Assembly (NCBI RefSeq): GCF_039969785.1
Contig: NZ_JBDVNC010000022.1
Span: 124,001 to 188,000, forward strand
Length of the DNA: 64,000 nt
Reading direction: 5' to 3'
Origin: Shimia sp039969785
GTDB lineage: Bacteria; Pseudomonadota; Alphaproteobacteria; Rhodobacterales; Rhodobacteraceae
In this document: piece by piece, positions 26,158 to 35,467 of the stretch
Position numbering within the stretch: the stretch's first letter is position 1
Layout: each line of letters opens with the position of its first letter
Made by a program: the position numbers and the translations under genes
Notes under the pieces: generated by a model
The model's database searches: none
What the model was told of the DNA's origin: nothing
The model's input: the letters and a program-made list of their open reading frames with translations, nothing else

Positions 26158-27456
26158 TCACACCCCGTCAGGCTTGCCCACAACCACAAATTTCAGCGCA
26201 TCCGGGTCCAGCAATTCGCCAGCCACCCGGTTGACGTCTTCCAACGTCACCGCATCCACCTTGGCATTGCGGGTTGCGATGTAATCAATTGGCATCTGAT
26301 CCACCTGCATGCCCACCATGATCTTGGCAATCGATCCATTGCCGTCAAATCGCAACGGATAGGCTCCCGTCAGCAACGCCTTGGCATCCGCCAGTTCCTT
26401 TGCGCTCACTCCGGTCTCAGCCATGCGCGCCCATTCAGCACGGATCACTTCAATCGCCTCTCCGATCCGGTCATTCGCCGACGCCACGCTGCCCAGATAC
26501 AGGTTCGCCAGATCCTTAAGCACCAGGTACGAATAAACCCCATAAGTCAGTCCACGTTTCTCGCGCACTTCGGTCATCAGACGGCTTTCAAATCCACCCC
26601 CACCCAAAATGGTGTTCAGCAGATAAGCCGCAAAAAAATCCGGATCGTCGCGGTGAATTCCCGGCTGCCCAAACAGCGCGACAGATTGCGGCGTCTCAAA
26701 CTCGACCACCTCTACCCCACCATCCAGCGTCACTACCGCGGCCTCTGGCATAGGCGCCCCGGTCTCCGGCAGCGCGCCCAGCAACTGATCCAGCATCGGA
26801 CCCAGCTCTTCGACTGTAATATCGCCCACCGCCGACACATAGAGCCGATCCCGGGCCAGCGCACCCTGATGGGCCGCCACAATATCCTCACGTGTCAGCG
26901 CGGTCACGCTTTCCACTGTTCCAGCCCCGTCAGAGCCATACGGATGATCCCCGAAAACCAGCGCATTAAATCGCTTTCCGGCGATCTCATCCGGGTCGGT
27001 CGCGCTGGAACGGATCCCGCTCAGAACCTGCGTGCGCACCCTGTCCACGGCCACCTGCGGAAAAGTCGGTTCAATCAGCGACAAGCGCAGCAATTCCAGC
27101 GCCTCATCCTGATTTTCCGTCAGAAAGCGCGCTGAAATCGCCACGGCGTCATCATGGCTGTCATACCCCAGTTGAGCGGCCAACGCTTCGCTGGCACGGG
27201 CAAACCCTTGTGCGTCCAGATCCCCGGCACCTTCTTCCAAAAGCCCGACCATCAGGTTGGTGGCCCCGCGTTTGCCCGGCGCATCCAGAGACGTACCGCC
27301 CTTGAACCGCAGTTCCAGCGCAACAAAGGGAATGGAAGGTTCCTCAACCAACCACGCCTTGATCCCGCCGGGCGAAGTGACCTCTTTGATCTCAATGCCC
27401 GCCACCGCCGGAAAGGCCGCGAAAAAGCCGACAATTACCAATGCAAACCGGATCAT
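26158..27456 (-). CDS. M16-family peptidase-like protein, zinc motif missing
   Basis: 432 residues from ATG 27456, overlapping the upstream M16 stop by four bases. A signal peptide (FALVIVGFFAAFPAVAG) directs it to the periplasm. The fold is M16 (PqqL-like), with the C-terminal half GGGGFESRLMTEVREKRGLTYGVYS and LRFDGNGSIAKIM. Where the HxxEH zinc site should be it reads ATNLMVGLLEEGAG, so it is predicted to be inactive. Such a subunit pairs with an active M16 partner, as in mitochondrial processing peptidase and bacterial heterodimers. The active partner is the gene just upstream. Confidence 0.9.
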   Translation of the reverse strand: MIRFALVIVGFFAAFPAVAGIEIKEVTSPGGIKAWLVEEPSIPFVALELRFKGGTSLDAPGKRGATNLMVGLLEEGAGDLDAQGFARASEALAAQLGYDSHDDAVAISARFLTENQDEALELLRLSLIEPTFPQVAVDRVRTQVLSGIRSSATDPDEIAGKRFNALVFGDHPYGSDGAGTVESVTALTREDIVAAHQGALARDRLYVSAVGDITVEELGPMLDQLLGALPETGAPMPEAAVVTLDGGVEVVEFETPQSVALFGQPGIHRDDPDFFAAYLLNTILGGGGFESRLMTEVREKRGLTYGVYSYLVLKDLANLYLGSVASANDRIGEAIEVIRAEWARMAETGVSAKELADAKALLTGAYPLRFDGNGSIAKIMVGMQVDQMPIDYIATRNAKVDAVTLEDVNRVAGELLDPDALKFVVVGKPDGV

Positions 27457-28787
27457 TGCGTGACCTCCTCTTGTGCCATCAACCACCCGGTGACCGAGCG
27501 TTTTCTGTCAAATACGTCCCGTGCAGCGGCAATGATGTCGTCGCCGGTCACCGCCTGCAACACATCAGGCCACGCCTGTATATCTTCAATCGTCAACCCG
27601 GATGTCAGCGCACGGCCATAGCGATTGGCCAACCGCTCAACGTCATCACGCGCATAAACCTGACTGGCGCGCAGCTGCATCTTGATCCGCTCAAGCTGAT
27701 CTTCATCAACCCCGGTCTCCAGAAACTCGGCCACAACCTCGTCCATCACGTCTTCGGCTTCCTGCAACGACACCCCCGGCACCGGCACAACCGTCAGGTT
27801 GAACGTGGTCTCGTCCAGCGATGTGCCGCTGTACCACGCCCCGGAATAGACCACCTGCTTGCGTTCAAATTGCAGTTTCTGGTTCAAAACAGATGTCTGC
27901 GATCCGCCCAGAACTTCGCTCAGCAACGTCAACGCGGCGGCTGTTTTCTGGTCGCCCGGATTGCGCTCGGGCGCCAGATAGGACCGTGTCACATAAGGTT
28001 GCGATACACGGGCATCTTCGAAAATCATACGCCGGGGAGATGTCTGGGGTGGCTCTTTGGTGCGCGCACGTGCTGGTAAGTCCGGGTTGGCCGGGATGGC
28101 GCCGTAATATGTCTCGGCCAATGCCCTGACTTCATCTGGCTGCACATCACCGGCAACCACCAGAATGGCGTTATTGGGCGCGTAATACGTGCCGTAATAG
28201 CCCAGCGCATCTTCCAGAGACAGCTCTTCCATCTCGTGACGCCAGCCAATGATCGGCACACCATAGCGATGGTTGTAATACTGCACTGCGCCCATCTGTT
28301 CGCGGAACAGCGCGCCGGGGCTGTTTTCCACACGCATATTGCGCTCTTCAATGATCACATCCCGCTCGGTCAGGATTTCTTCCTCACTAAGGCGGATATT
28401 GACCATCCGGTCGCTTTCCATCGTCATCATCAGCTCTAACCGGTCGGTGGCCACGCGCTGAAAATAGGCGGTGTAATCCAGACTGGTAAACGCATTGTCA
28501 CGCCCGCCATTCGCCGCCACTGTCGCCGAAAACTCGCCTGACTCCAGCTTGTCCGTGGCCTTGAACAACAGATGTTCCAGAAAATGCGCCACGCCAGACA
28601 CGCCGGGTTTTTCATCTGCGGAACCCGCGCGATACCAGACCATATGCATGACAACCGGGGCGCGGTGATCTTCGATCACCACCACCTGCATGCCATTGTC
28701 CAAGGTGAAATCCGTTACCAGATCATTGGCCCATGCAGGCAGCGCGATCAGCGCGGCCCCCAGTGCCAAAGCAAATCTTCGCATCAT
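27453..28787 (-). CDS. M16-family zinc protease, active subunit
   Basis: 444 residues from ATG 28787 (an adjacent ATG at 28784 is equally possible). Signal peptide RRFALALGAALIALPAWA. The inverted zinc motif HFLEH is at residues 68-72, with the distal Glu in MTMESDRM downstream, so the protein should be catalytic. The C-terminal half includes GSQTSVLNQKLQFERKQ. It is translationally coupled to the inactive M16 gene downstream, giving a periplasmic heterodimer. The longer upstream frame (to 28952) overlaps the lipoprotein gene and is not used. Confidence 0.92.
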   Translation of the reverse strand: MMRRFALALGAALIALPAWANDLVTDFTLDNGMQVVVIEDHRAPVVMHMVWYRAGSADEKPGVSGVAHFLEHLLFKATDKLESGEFSATVAANGGRDNAFTSLDYTAYFQRVATDRLELMMTMESDRMVNIRLSEEEILTERDVIIEERNMRVENSPGALFREQMGAVQYYNHRYGVPIIGWRHEMEELSLEDALGYYGTYYAPNNAILVVAGDVQPDEVRALAETYYGAIPANPDLPARARTKEPPQTSPRRMIFEDARVSQPYVTRSYLAPERNPGDQKTAAALTLLSEVLGGSQTSVLNQKLQFERKQVVYSGAWYSGTSLDETTFNLTVVPVPGVSLQEAEDVMDEVVAEFLETGVDEDQLERIKMQLRASQVYARDDVERLANRYGRALTSGLTIEDIQAWPDVLQAVTGDDIIAAARDVFDRKRSVTGWLMAQEEVTQ

Positions 28788-28890
28788 TCCCGCGACTCCC
28801 TGTCCAACTCGTTTCACACAAATAGTTACGCCCGATCCCGACGGCTGCAAGGGCGTAAACGCAGATGTGAGATGACGATTTCGTTCAGGT

Positions 28891-29403
28891 TTAGCCCGGA
28901 GGCGCTGCAGGCGTCCGTGCACCGGAAGACCGCCAGCGCCACCACTCGTCATACGAGTTCAGCTGTTGACGGTTATAAACCTCGTTATAGCGGTCCTGCT
29001 TACCAATTCTAAAGTTCGTAAACCGGCCACGTCTCTTGCGGAAGGCGTCGTCTTCGGCAAGCACGGTCTGGCGGATATCCGCCGCACGTCCGTTGCGCGA
29101 CGTATAACTGACCAGCGCACCGTCGGATTTTCCGATGGTCTGCTTGTTATTGCGGGCGGTCCGCGACCCGCCCAGTGCAACAACCGCATCGCCCATCGGG
29201 TCAAGATCGGTAATGTTGCCCTGCCCCGGTGTCGGAGGCGGCAATGCAGCGTAATTCTCGGGTTGCGTCAATGGCTTGCCCGGCATCACCAGAAACTCGT
29301 CCGGACCGTCGCCCGTCGAACTTAGCTGGCGCACACCCTTGTCACTGCTGCACGCAGCCAGAGCCAGACCCAAACCAACAATCAATATACGCGACATGCG
29401 CAT
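28891..29403 (-). CDS. DUF3035 lipoprotein (BamF-like)
   Basis: 170 residues. The N terminus ILIVGLGLALAACSSDKG has a lipobox ending in Cys18 (LAAC), so it is a lipoprotein. The mature part is DUF3035: PDEFLVMPGKPLTQPENYAA is its conserved opening, including the D-E-F-x-V motif shared with BamC-like segments. From memory this family is annotated as the alphaproteobacterial BamF, an outer-membrane assembly accessory subunit. It is between lspA, which would cleave lipoprotein signals including this one, and the M16 pair, all in one direction. Confidence 0.8.
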   Translation of the reverse strand: MRMSRILIVGLGLALAACSSDKGVRQLSSTGDGPDEFLVMPGKPLTQPENYAALPPPTPGQGNITDLDPMGDAVVALGGSRTARNNKQTIGKSDGALVSYTSRNGRAADIRQTVLAEDDAFRKRRGRFTNFRIGKQDRYNEVYNRQQLNSYDEWWRWRSSGARTPAAPPG

Positions 29404-29455
29404 CGCATACCTCCTGCAAACTTGCGCTCAGCTTTACCGTATCACACCGGAAACG

Positions 29456-29926
29456 TCACGCCTCTCTTTTGCCACCACCAAATATCACCAGCCCCAACGC
29501 ACCGGCGAAAATCCAGACATCCGCCAGATTGAACGCATAGGGGTTGTTGATGCCACAACAGGACATGTTCAAAAAGTCTGCAACCGCCCCGTACAGCAGC
29601 CGGTCAATCACATTGCCCAGCGCACCGCCAATCAAAAAACCGGCACTGATCAGCCCCCATTTTCCGGGCGGTTCACGACGCACCCAGAACACAACAAACA
29701 CCGAGATCATCAATGCAACTGCGATCAGAATCCAACGCGCCGCCTCGGCATTGTTGGCAAACAGGCCAAAGTTGATGCCCTTGTTCCACGCCATATGAAA
29801 CTGCAGCAACGGCGGCAGCACATCGATGTGCAGCACCTCACGCAAATTCATTGCGTGCACGACCACATACTTGCTGGCCTGATCCGAAATAAAGGCCCAG
29901 AAACCTGCCCAGAATACCAGACGCAT
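29456..29926 (-). CDS. lspA: Lipoprotein signal peptidase (signal peptidase II)
   Basis: 156 residues from ATG 29926, selected for AGGGGG upstream; the frame runs on to 29986. Four membrane helices. Conserved blocks are SDQASKYVV, a NKGINFGLF stretch replacing the usual N-x-G-x-x-F, and GGALGNVIDRLLYGAVADFL, which carries both catalytic aspartates. It cleaves prolipoprotein signals in the inner membrane. It lies 115 bp downstream of purH and 52 bp upstream of a lipoprotein gene. Confidence 0.95.
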   Translation of the reverse strand: MRLVFWAGFWAFISDQASKYVVVHAMNLREVLHIDVLPPLLQFHMAWNKGINFGLFANNAEAARWILIAVALMISVFVVFWVRREPPGKWGLISAGFLIGGALGNVIDRLLYGAVADFLNMSCCGINNPYAFNLADVWIFAGALGLVIFGGGKREA

Positions 29927-30041
29927 CGCGCCCCCTTTCTGCCTCTCAGCGAAGCTGCGCGCCCCTTTTTTCAGAGGCTTACGCATTTCATTTTTGGCTT
30001 AACCCCGGGCAGATCGGGGTCTGGCGAATTGTTCCGCGACC

Positions 30042-31631
30042 TTAGTGACGGAAATGGCGCATGCCCGTGAACACCATGGCCAACCCGGCTTCGTCAGCCG
30101 CATCAATCACTTCCTGGTCCCGCATGGACCCACCCGGCTGGATCACACATTTGCCTCCTGCGGCAGCCGCTTCCAGCAGCCCGTCAGCAAAGGGGAAAAA
30201 CGCATCTGATGCCACGGCGCTGCCCTTGGCGGGGCTTTCGCTCAGGCCCAGCTCTTCAGCCATCCGACCGGCTTTGGCGGCGGCCACGTTGGCGCTGTCC
30301 AACCGGCTCATCTGACCAGCACCCACACCTACGGTGGCGCCGTCTTTGACATAGACAATGGCGTTGGATTTGACGTGCTTGGCAACTTTCCACGCAAATT
30401 GCAGATCGGCCATTTCCTGCTCAGTGGGCGCTTTCTTGGTCACGACCTTCAGCTCTTCTGCTGCGACGCTGCCGACATCCTTGTCCTGCACCAGCATGCC
30501 ACCGGCCACCTGCTTGTGTGCCACAATCGGTTTACGAGGATCGGGCAAACCGTCGGTCAGCAACAAGCGCAAGTTCTTCTTGGCTGCGAAAATCTGCTTG
30601 GCCTCATCCGAGGCACCCGGCGCAATCACCACTTCAGTGAAAATCTCAACAATCTTTGACGCCGTGGCCGCGTCCAGCGGTTGGTTCAGTGCGACGATGC
30701 CGCCAAATGCGCTGGTACGGTCACAATCAAACGCCTTTTGATAAGCCCCGACCAAGCTGTCACCCACGGCCACACCACAGGGGTTGGCGTGTTTGATGAT
30801 CGCACAGGCCGGACCATTGGCCGGATCAAACTCAGCCACCAGCTCAAACGCGGCGTCGGTGTCGTTGATATTGTTATAGCTCAGCTCTTTGCCCTGCATC
30901 TGCTGAGCGGTGGCCACACCGGGGCGGTTTGATCCGTCAGTATAGAACGCGGCCTGCTGGTGGCTGTTCTCGCCATAGCGCAACGTTTGCTTCAGCTCTC
31001 CGGCAAAGGCACGACGACGTGGCGTTTCAACGCCAATCGCATCCGCCATCCAGTTGGAGACAGCCGCGTCATAGGCGCCGGTGCGGGCATAAGCGATCTG
31101 CGCCAGCTTTTTGCGGAACTTGGGACAAGTCGCGCCATTGTGCTGGTCCATGTCGCCCAGCAAAGTGTCGTAATCCGCAACATCCACAACCACGGTCACG
31201 TCGCCATGGTTTTTGGCCGCCGCACGGATCATTGCCGGACCGCCAATGTCGATGTTTTCAATGCAAGTGTCATAATCAGCTCCCGCCGCCACAGTTGCCT
31301 CAAACGGGTACAGGTTCACCACCAGCAAATCGATCGGCCCGATGCCGTGCTCGTCCATCGCCGCGACATGGTCTGCATTGTCGCGCAACGCCAGCAGCCC
31401 GCCATGCACTTTGGGGTGCAGCGTTTTCACCCGTCCATCCATCATCTCTGGGAAACCTGTCACATCCGCTACATCCGTCACGGTCAACCCAGCGTCGCGC
31501 AATGCCTTGGCGCTGCCACCGGTCGACAACAAATCAACACCGCGCTCAGACAGCGCTTTGCCCAGGTCAATCAACCCGGTTTTGTCAGAAACGGAAATCA
31601 AGGCGCGGCGGATGGGTGTCATGTCGGTCAT
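30042..31631 (-). CDS. purH: Bifunctional AICAR transformylase/IMP cyclohydrolase
   Basis: 529 residues, the normal PurH length. The MGS-like cyclohydrolase opens ALISVSDKTGLIDLGKAL, with LLSTGGSAKAL and GRVKTLHPKVHGGLL. The transformylase part has LRYGENSHQQAAFY, KHANPCGVAV and SDAFFPFADGLLEAA. It performs the last two steps of IMP synthesis. A second ATG lies at residue 4. It is 22 bp downstream of the heparinase-like gene, so cotranscription is likely. Confidence 0.97.
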   Translation of the reverse strand: MTDMTPIRRALISVSDKTGLIDLGKALSERGVDLLSTGGSAKALRDAGLTVTDVADVTGFPEMMDGRVKTLHPKVHGGLLALRDNADHVAAMDEHGIGPIDLLVVNLYPFEATVAAGADYDTCIENIDIGGPAMIRAAAKNHGDVTVVVDVADYDTLLGDMDQHNGATCPKFRKKLAQIAYARTGAYDAAVSNWMADAIGVETPRRRAFAGELKQTLRYGENSHQQAAFYTDGSNRPGVATAQQMQGKELSYNNINDTDAAFELVAEFDPANGPACAIIKHANPCGVAVGDSLVGAYQKAFDCDRTSAFGGIVALNQPLDAATASKIVEIFTEVVIAPGASDEAKQIFAAKKNLRLLLTDGLPDPRKPIVAHKQVAGGMLVQDKDVGSVAAEELKVVTKKAPTEQEMADLQFAWKVAKHVKSNAIVYVKDGATVGVGAGQMSRLDSANVAAAKAGRMAEELGLSESPAKGSAVASDAFFPFADGLLEAAAAGGKCVIQPGGSMRDQEVIDAADEAGLAMVFTGMRHFRH

Positions 31632-31653
31632 ATCGGTTCGGGTCCCAAAAAGG

Positions 31654-33396
31654 TCAGTGTGTCAGATCCAGCTCTTCCCGGTTCAGATCTCTGATCGCCA
31701 CGGACGTTTCGTGCGCTTTGGACAGGGACCACCGGATGCGGGTCGCATACTCCATTGCCACGCCAGATAGAACGACCTGTTTTGTCGCGCGAGGCTTTAA
31801 TCGGCCTTTTTCAAGAAAAACACTGGGATCCAAGGACATTTTTGCGGCTCCATCGAACCGGAATACCCATAATTCACCGCTTTTGAGGGCAATCGACACG
31901 GCCGCACCGCCCATATCCAGCTCTGCATCTGCCTCTGGATGCAAATGGAATCGCATATCAAACGGGATGCCTTGCAGGGCATTGGCGTCCATCGCCCGGT
32001 CAAATTTCCGCTTTGCCGGATCATCAAGCGCAACCAAAAGGTCTTCGCCCACCATGCCGCGCCCATCAAACGTCAGCTCTAATGTGCGCGCATGAGTCAG
32101 ACCATGGGTGCGCCCATACCCGTCATGCCCGCCCTCAAATCTCAGCCCGTCCGGTGCCTGACTCATCTGAATCGGGACCTCCTTGGGCGCATCCACCAAT
32201 TGCTCTTCACGCCATCCCCGGCCCAGCTCACCCAGCCGCGCGCTCGACAATCCGTTCAGCGACAATGTGGAATGCGACGGCGTTGCGCGACCTGCGCGCC
32301 GCCACTCTTCGCCAAAGCTGGCCCCGGAACCGCAATTCACCACCACCGGACGGCGCCCGCTGGTCAGCTCAAACGCCAATGTCGATGCGTGCGCATTGAC
32401 CGAGCTTTCGCCAATCGGCGGCACGCTGGCATCCACAATCACGCTGGTGCGCCCCGCGCTCAGCCGGGCATAGCCCATCGCCAGACCATCCGCCTGTCGC
32501 GTCTTGATGGCGCTTTCTGCCAGGGCGCTGTCCAACCGCCCCTCCATACCGCGCCCACCCCCGTGAAACCGCGCCAAACCGCCATCGGCGTGGCGCAAGG
32601 TGCGCAATGTGGGGGCGATGCGTTCAATCGCTTGCATGTGGTCATCGGATACAGTGCGCCCGGCCTCGGACAATGCTGTTGCCGCCCAGGTCAGCAAGGT
32701 GAACACTTCCAGCAATTCTTCGGGGTTACGCGTCGGAATACCACCCTGCGCGTCCACCTGACGGCGGCATTCCCGGTCCAGCGCCTTGCGCGCCGGATCA
32801 ACATGCCGTCCCATCCCCTCAAGCGCCAACCCGGCATAGATCAGGCCGGTCAATGCCTCAAACCGGGGCAGTCCCGGCAGCGTCTTGTGCCAGCGTCGGC
32901 TCAGGAAAATCGTCTGCTGCGCAAGCGACCGGTAAAATGCGTCAGACTGGTCCACATCACGTGCACGCAACAGGAACAAGGCATGGCTGATCCAGCGAAT
33001 CAGCCGCCGCCCGGTCAGATCCGGCGTCCATCCCGGCCCGCGCCCTCGCCCAAACCGGTCAATCCAGCGCCACAACCACAACTGCGCGCGGTCACGCGTC
33101 AGCGGGTCACCCACCGCCGCCAGATCATCCATCCATGCAAATCCGTGCAGGTCCTGCCCAAACACTTCGTCAGGCACATCAATGTCCCAGATCGACGTAT
33201 CAGGTGCCGTAACCAGATGGCCTGCAAACAAAAAATTCCCGGCGACCAGCTGTTTGCCACGCGCAAAAAGCCCAATCGTGCGCGGTTCCGGCATCGAGGT
33301 GAATCCCGTTGCCGGACGCGCCATCGTCGAGATACGCGCATGCATACGATGCATTACACGCGTATAGCGTGCTGACATGCTGTTTGGGTCGGACAT
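31654..33396 (-). CDS. Heparinase II/III family protein
   Basis: 580 residues. The N-terminal alpha/alpha toroid is Trp/Arg rich (GFAWMDDLAAVGDPLTRDRAQLWLWRWID shown only in part here), typical of heparinase II/III-like proteins. The C-terminal beta-sandwich includes VVVNCGSGASFGEEWRRAGR and ATPSHSTLSLNGLSSA, where H-S-T-L is the conserved segment. No signal peptide is visible, although many relatives are periplasmic. A lyase acting on uronic-acid polymers is the family role; in Rhodobacterales this conserved purH neighbour has no demonstrated substrate. Located between rsmB (160 bp upstream) and purH. Confidence 0.85.
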   Translation of the reverse strand: MSDPNSMSARYTRVMHRMHARISTMARPATGFTSMPEPRTIGLFARGKQLVAGNFLFAGHLVTAPDTSIWDIDVPDEVFGQDLHGFAWMDDLAAVGDPLTRDRAQLWLWRWIDRFGRGRGPGWTPDLTGRRLIRWISHALFLLRARDVDQSDAFYRSLAQQTIFLSRRWHKTLPGLPRFEALTGLIYAGLALEGMGRHVDPARKALDRECRRQVDAQGGIPTRNPEELLEVFTLLTWAATALSEAGRTVSDDHMQAIERIAPTLRTLRHADGGLARFHGGGRGMEGRLDSALAESAIKTRQADGLAMGYARLSAGRTSVIVDASVPPIGESSVNAHASTLAFELTSGRRPVVVNCGSGASFGEEWRRAGRATPSHSTLSLNGLSSARLGELGRGWREEQLVDAPKEVPIQMSQAPDGLRFEGGHDGYGRTHGLTHARTLELTFDGRGMVGEDLLVALDDPAKRKFDRAMDANALQGIPFDMRFHLHPEADAELDMGGAAVSIALKSGELWVFRFDGAAKMSLDPSVFLEKGRLKPRATKQVVLSGVAMEYATRIRWSLSKAHETSVAIRDLNREELDLTH

Positions 33397-33497
33397 CTGC
33401 TCTGCCTCTACGCTCTTTGGCGTTTGGCCCGAGTGTAACGGCGTTGCAGGTCCGAGTCACCGATTGAATCGGCGCAGTGCGCGGCAATGCTCAATTT

Positions 33498-33519
33498 GAG
33501 TATTTTTGGAACAACGAAA
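33498..33519 (+). repeat. Intergenic repeat, GAGTATTTTTGG type, copy 3
   Basis: Starts GAGTATTTTTGG and ends ACAACGAAA; more diverged than copies 1 and 2. It lies between the heparinase-like start and the rsmB stop, oriented opposite to both genes. Confidence 0.5.
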
Positions 33520-33556
33520 GGCATGCGACCGCTCGCTCATGACAAGCGGGCACAGA

Positions 33557-34828
33557 TCACGCGTCTTTTTTCAGACAGGCCACGTAAAACCCATCCATAC
33601 CGCCCTGATCTGCCCAGAAATCCGGGCGCAGCCGCAGCCCGCCCTCCTGGGTGATCCATGCAGGATCGATCCCGGGCAGATCCAGCGCGCTTTTATCTAC
33701 GCTCAGCCCTTTGTGGCGCTCCAGCGCTTCGTCGATCTGCACTTCGCCTTCGTCGGGCAACAGCGAACAGGTGCAAAACACCAACCGCCCACCGGGCTTG
33801 AGCAACGATACCGCATGGTCCAGCATCCACGACTGCAGGCCAATCAACTCGGCAAATTCGCTGCCATCCTTGGCATGCGGCAAATCCGGGTGGCGGCGCA
33901 TCGTGCCTGTTGCGGAACATGGCGCGTCGAGCAGGATCGCGTCCCACGTGCCGGTTTGTGCCATCACGTCACCGACGATCAACTTTGCCTTCAACCCGGT
34001 GCGTTTCAGGTTTTCCCGCACCCGCTCCATGCGCGCGGGATTGTCATCCACCGCAGTAACCTCGGCACCGGTGGCGGCCAGTTGCATGGTCTTGCCCCCC
34101 GGCGCCGCACACAGATCAAGCACCGTTTCGCCCTTTTGCGCATTCAGCACCCGCGCCGGAATCGCGGCAGCGGCGTCCTGAACCCACCAGTCTCCGGCCT
34201 TAAACCCCGGCAGCGCCGACACTTGTCCCGCATCCTGCAGGCGCACAGATCCGGTCGGCAACAGTGTGCCCTTCACCGCCTCAGCCAAAGCCGCCGCGTC
34301 GCTCTTGGGTGTCAAATCCACCGGAACGCTACGGTATTGCGCGGCTTCCATAGCCAGCACTGTTTCACCGTCATATGCCTCGACCAACGGCTTGCGCAGC
34401 CACTTGGGCAAGCGCGGCACGCGCAGCGCATTCCATGCGTCAGGGCCTTGCGCCGCTACTTTGCGCAGCACCGCGTTCACCAAACCCTTCATCGCCTTGG
34501 TCCGCTTGTTGCGCGCAACAATCTCGACCGCATCATTGACCACACCATGCGCCGCGCCACCCTGACACAGCTCTACCGTGGCCAGCCGCAGCACATTGCG
34601 CACTGTCAGTGGCGGATATTTCTGCAAGTGTTTCTGCAACAACCGGTCCGCGCGTTCCAACCCGCGCAAGGTCTCTGTCGCCAGGCGCTGCGCGCGCGCG
34701 CGATCCTGCGGCTCCAGCCTCTCCAGCGCACCCGAGCCAATCAGCTCAGACAGCAAGCGGCCTTCTCCCAAAACCTGATCCAGCAAATAAACGGCACTGC
34801 GGCGGGTCTGTACCCCGGAATTGGACAT
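33557..34828 (-). CDS. rsmB: 16S rRNA m5C967 methyltransferase RsmB
   Basis: 423 residues. The N-terminal NusB-like RNA-binding domain is followed by the SAM methyltransferase domain with VLDLCAAPGGKTMQLAATGA (SAM motif I), LDAPCSATGTMRRHPD (motif IV PCS) and VFCTCSLLPDEGEVQ (motif VI TCS catalytic Cys). This is the RsmB/NOP2 family. It modifies C967 of 16S rRNA. It leads the purH operon series and is divergent from the DUF1674 gene with 78 bp between starts. Confidence 0.95.
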   Translation of the reverse strand: MSNSGVQTRRSAVYLLDQVLGEGRLLSELIGSGALERLEPQDRARAQRLATETLRGLERADRLLQKHLQKYPPLTVRNVLRLATVELCQGGAAHGVVNDAVEIVARNKRTKAMKGLVNAVLRKVAAQGPDAWNALRVPRLPKWLRKPLVEAYDGETVLAMEAAQYRSVPVDLTPKSDAAALAEAVKGTLLPTGSVRLQDAGQVSALPGFKAGDWWVQDAAAAIPARVLNAQKGETVLDLCAAPGGKTMQLAATGAEVTAVDDNPARMERVRENLKRTGLKAKLIVGDVMAQTGTWDAILLDAPCSATGTMRRHPDLPHAKDGSEFAELIGLQSWMLDHAVSLLKPGGRLVFCTCSLLPDEGEVQIDEALERHKGLSVDKSALDLPGIDPAWITQEGGLRLRPDFWADQGGMDGFYVACLKKDA

Positions 34829-34906
34829 GTGGCTCGCGACTCCTTGTTCTCTTGCCCATGGCGGACGGGCGCGTATATCAAGGGCCAGCCCCGAAAGGAA
34901 CCCGTT

Positions 34907-35098
34907 ATGAGCGATGAGACCGCCACATCCGACACACCCGACCTGCCCCCCGCCGCAAAACGCGCGCTGGCCGAAGCCGAAGAGCGCCGCAAAAAGGCGT
35001 CAAAAGAGCAATTGCCTACAGAACTGGGCGGTCGCGACGGCCTCGACCCCGTGCGCTATGGCGACTGGGAGAAAAAAGGCATCGCCATCGATTTTTGA
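34907..35098 (+). CDS. DUF1674 protein (SDHAF4-like)
   Basis: A 63-residue protein whose true start is ATG 34907 with AAGGA upstream. The conserved C-terminal block is ELGGRDGLDPVRYGDWEKKG, the DUF1674/SDHAF4 signature (GG..G.dPtRyGDWe..G). The mitochondrial homologue helps flavinated SdhA assemble into succinate dehydrogenase; the bacterial role is presumed similar. It is divergent from rsmB, an arrangement seen in other Rhodobacterales. A hairpin terminator overlaps its stop. Confidence 0.93.
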   Translation: MSDETATSDTPDLPPAAKRALAEAEERRKKASKEQLPTELGGRDGLDPVRYGDWEKKGIAIDF

Positions 35099-35122
35099 GG
35101 GCGTCCTGTGCACAGCGCCCTC
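35097..35122 (+). terminator. Hairpin after the DUF1674 gene
   Basis: GAGGGCG (35097-35103) pairs with CGCCCTC (35116-35122) across a 12-base loop, starting in the DUF1674 stop codon. No U tract follows. The rest of the 369-bp gap to 35467 is AT-richer and contains only a short minus-strand ORF at 35193-35405. Confidence 0.55.
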
Positions 35123-35192
35123 ACAACCGCTACGGTCAACGAAAAATCTCCATGCCCGGCAACGCGCTTCGCGGTCACTGATGCGCGAAGCC

Positions 35193-35405
35193 TTAGGACC
35201 ATTTCGACGAACACCTAACTTGAGACAGCGCCTCTTCGAACAATTGCACTCGACGTAATGAATGGCGGCTTGGAGCCCAGAGTGTATGATGCTGCGCTTC
35301 GTACGAACGTCCAGTTTTCTTGAGATTATCAAAAACCTGCCAAAACCAAACGGAGTTTTGCCAAGGGTTTGTGGCATAAGAATATTTAGTGATTTCGGAC
35401 GTCAC
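35193..35405 (-). CDS. Small ORF A with Y-x-[ST]-N-P-W motif (possible gene)
   Basis: 70 codons from GTG 35405, weakly preceded by AAGGG. The N-terminal segment YATNPWQNSVWF matches YNSNPWNEFVWY of the ORF at 36539-36757 at six of twelve positions, with three more similar, including two Trp. Both ORFs also carry a G-[RQ]-S ... L-W pattern some 20 residues later. They flank the orphan 323-residue gene on the same strand. Alone this ORF would be dismissed; the shared motif is why it is listed. It may be a remnant. Confidence 0.3.
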   Translation of the reverse strand: MTSEITKYSYATNPWQNSVWFWQVFDNLKKTGRSYEAQHHTLWAPSRHSLRRVQLFEEALSQVRCSSKWS

Positions 35406-35467
35406 GCCCTTGGTGACAAAAACGAGCGTTCTGGCCGGTAACAGAAACGTACGGGTCTAAGCTATTT

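Noticed and set aside
32092..33375. Plus-strand 427-codon ORF
   Set aside because: Antisense to the heparinase-like gene; repetitive His/Arg/Gln composition, no motif.
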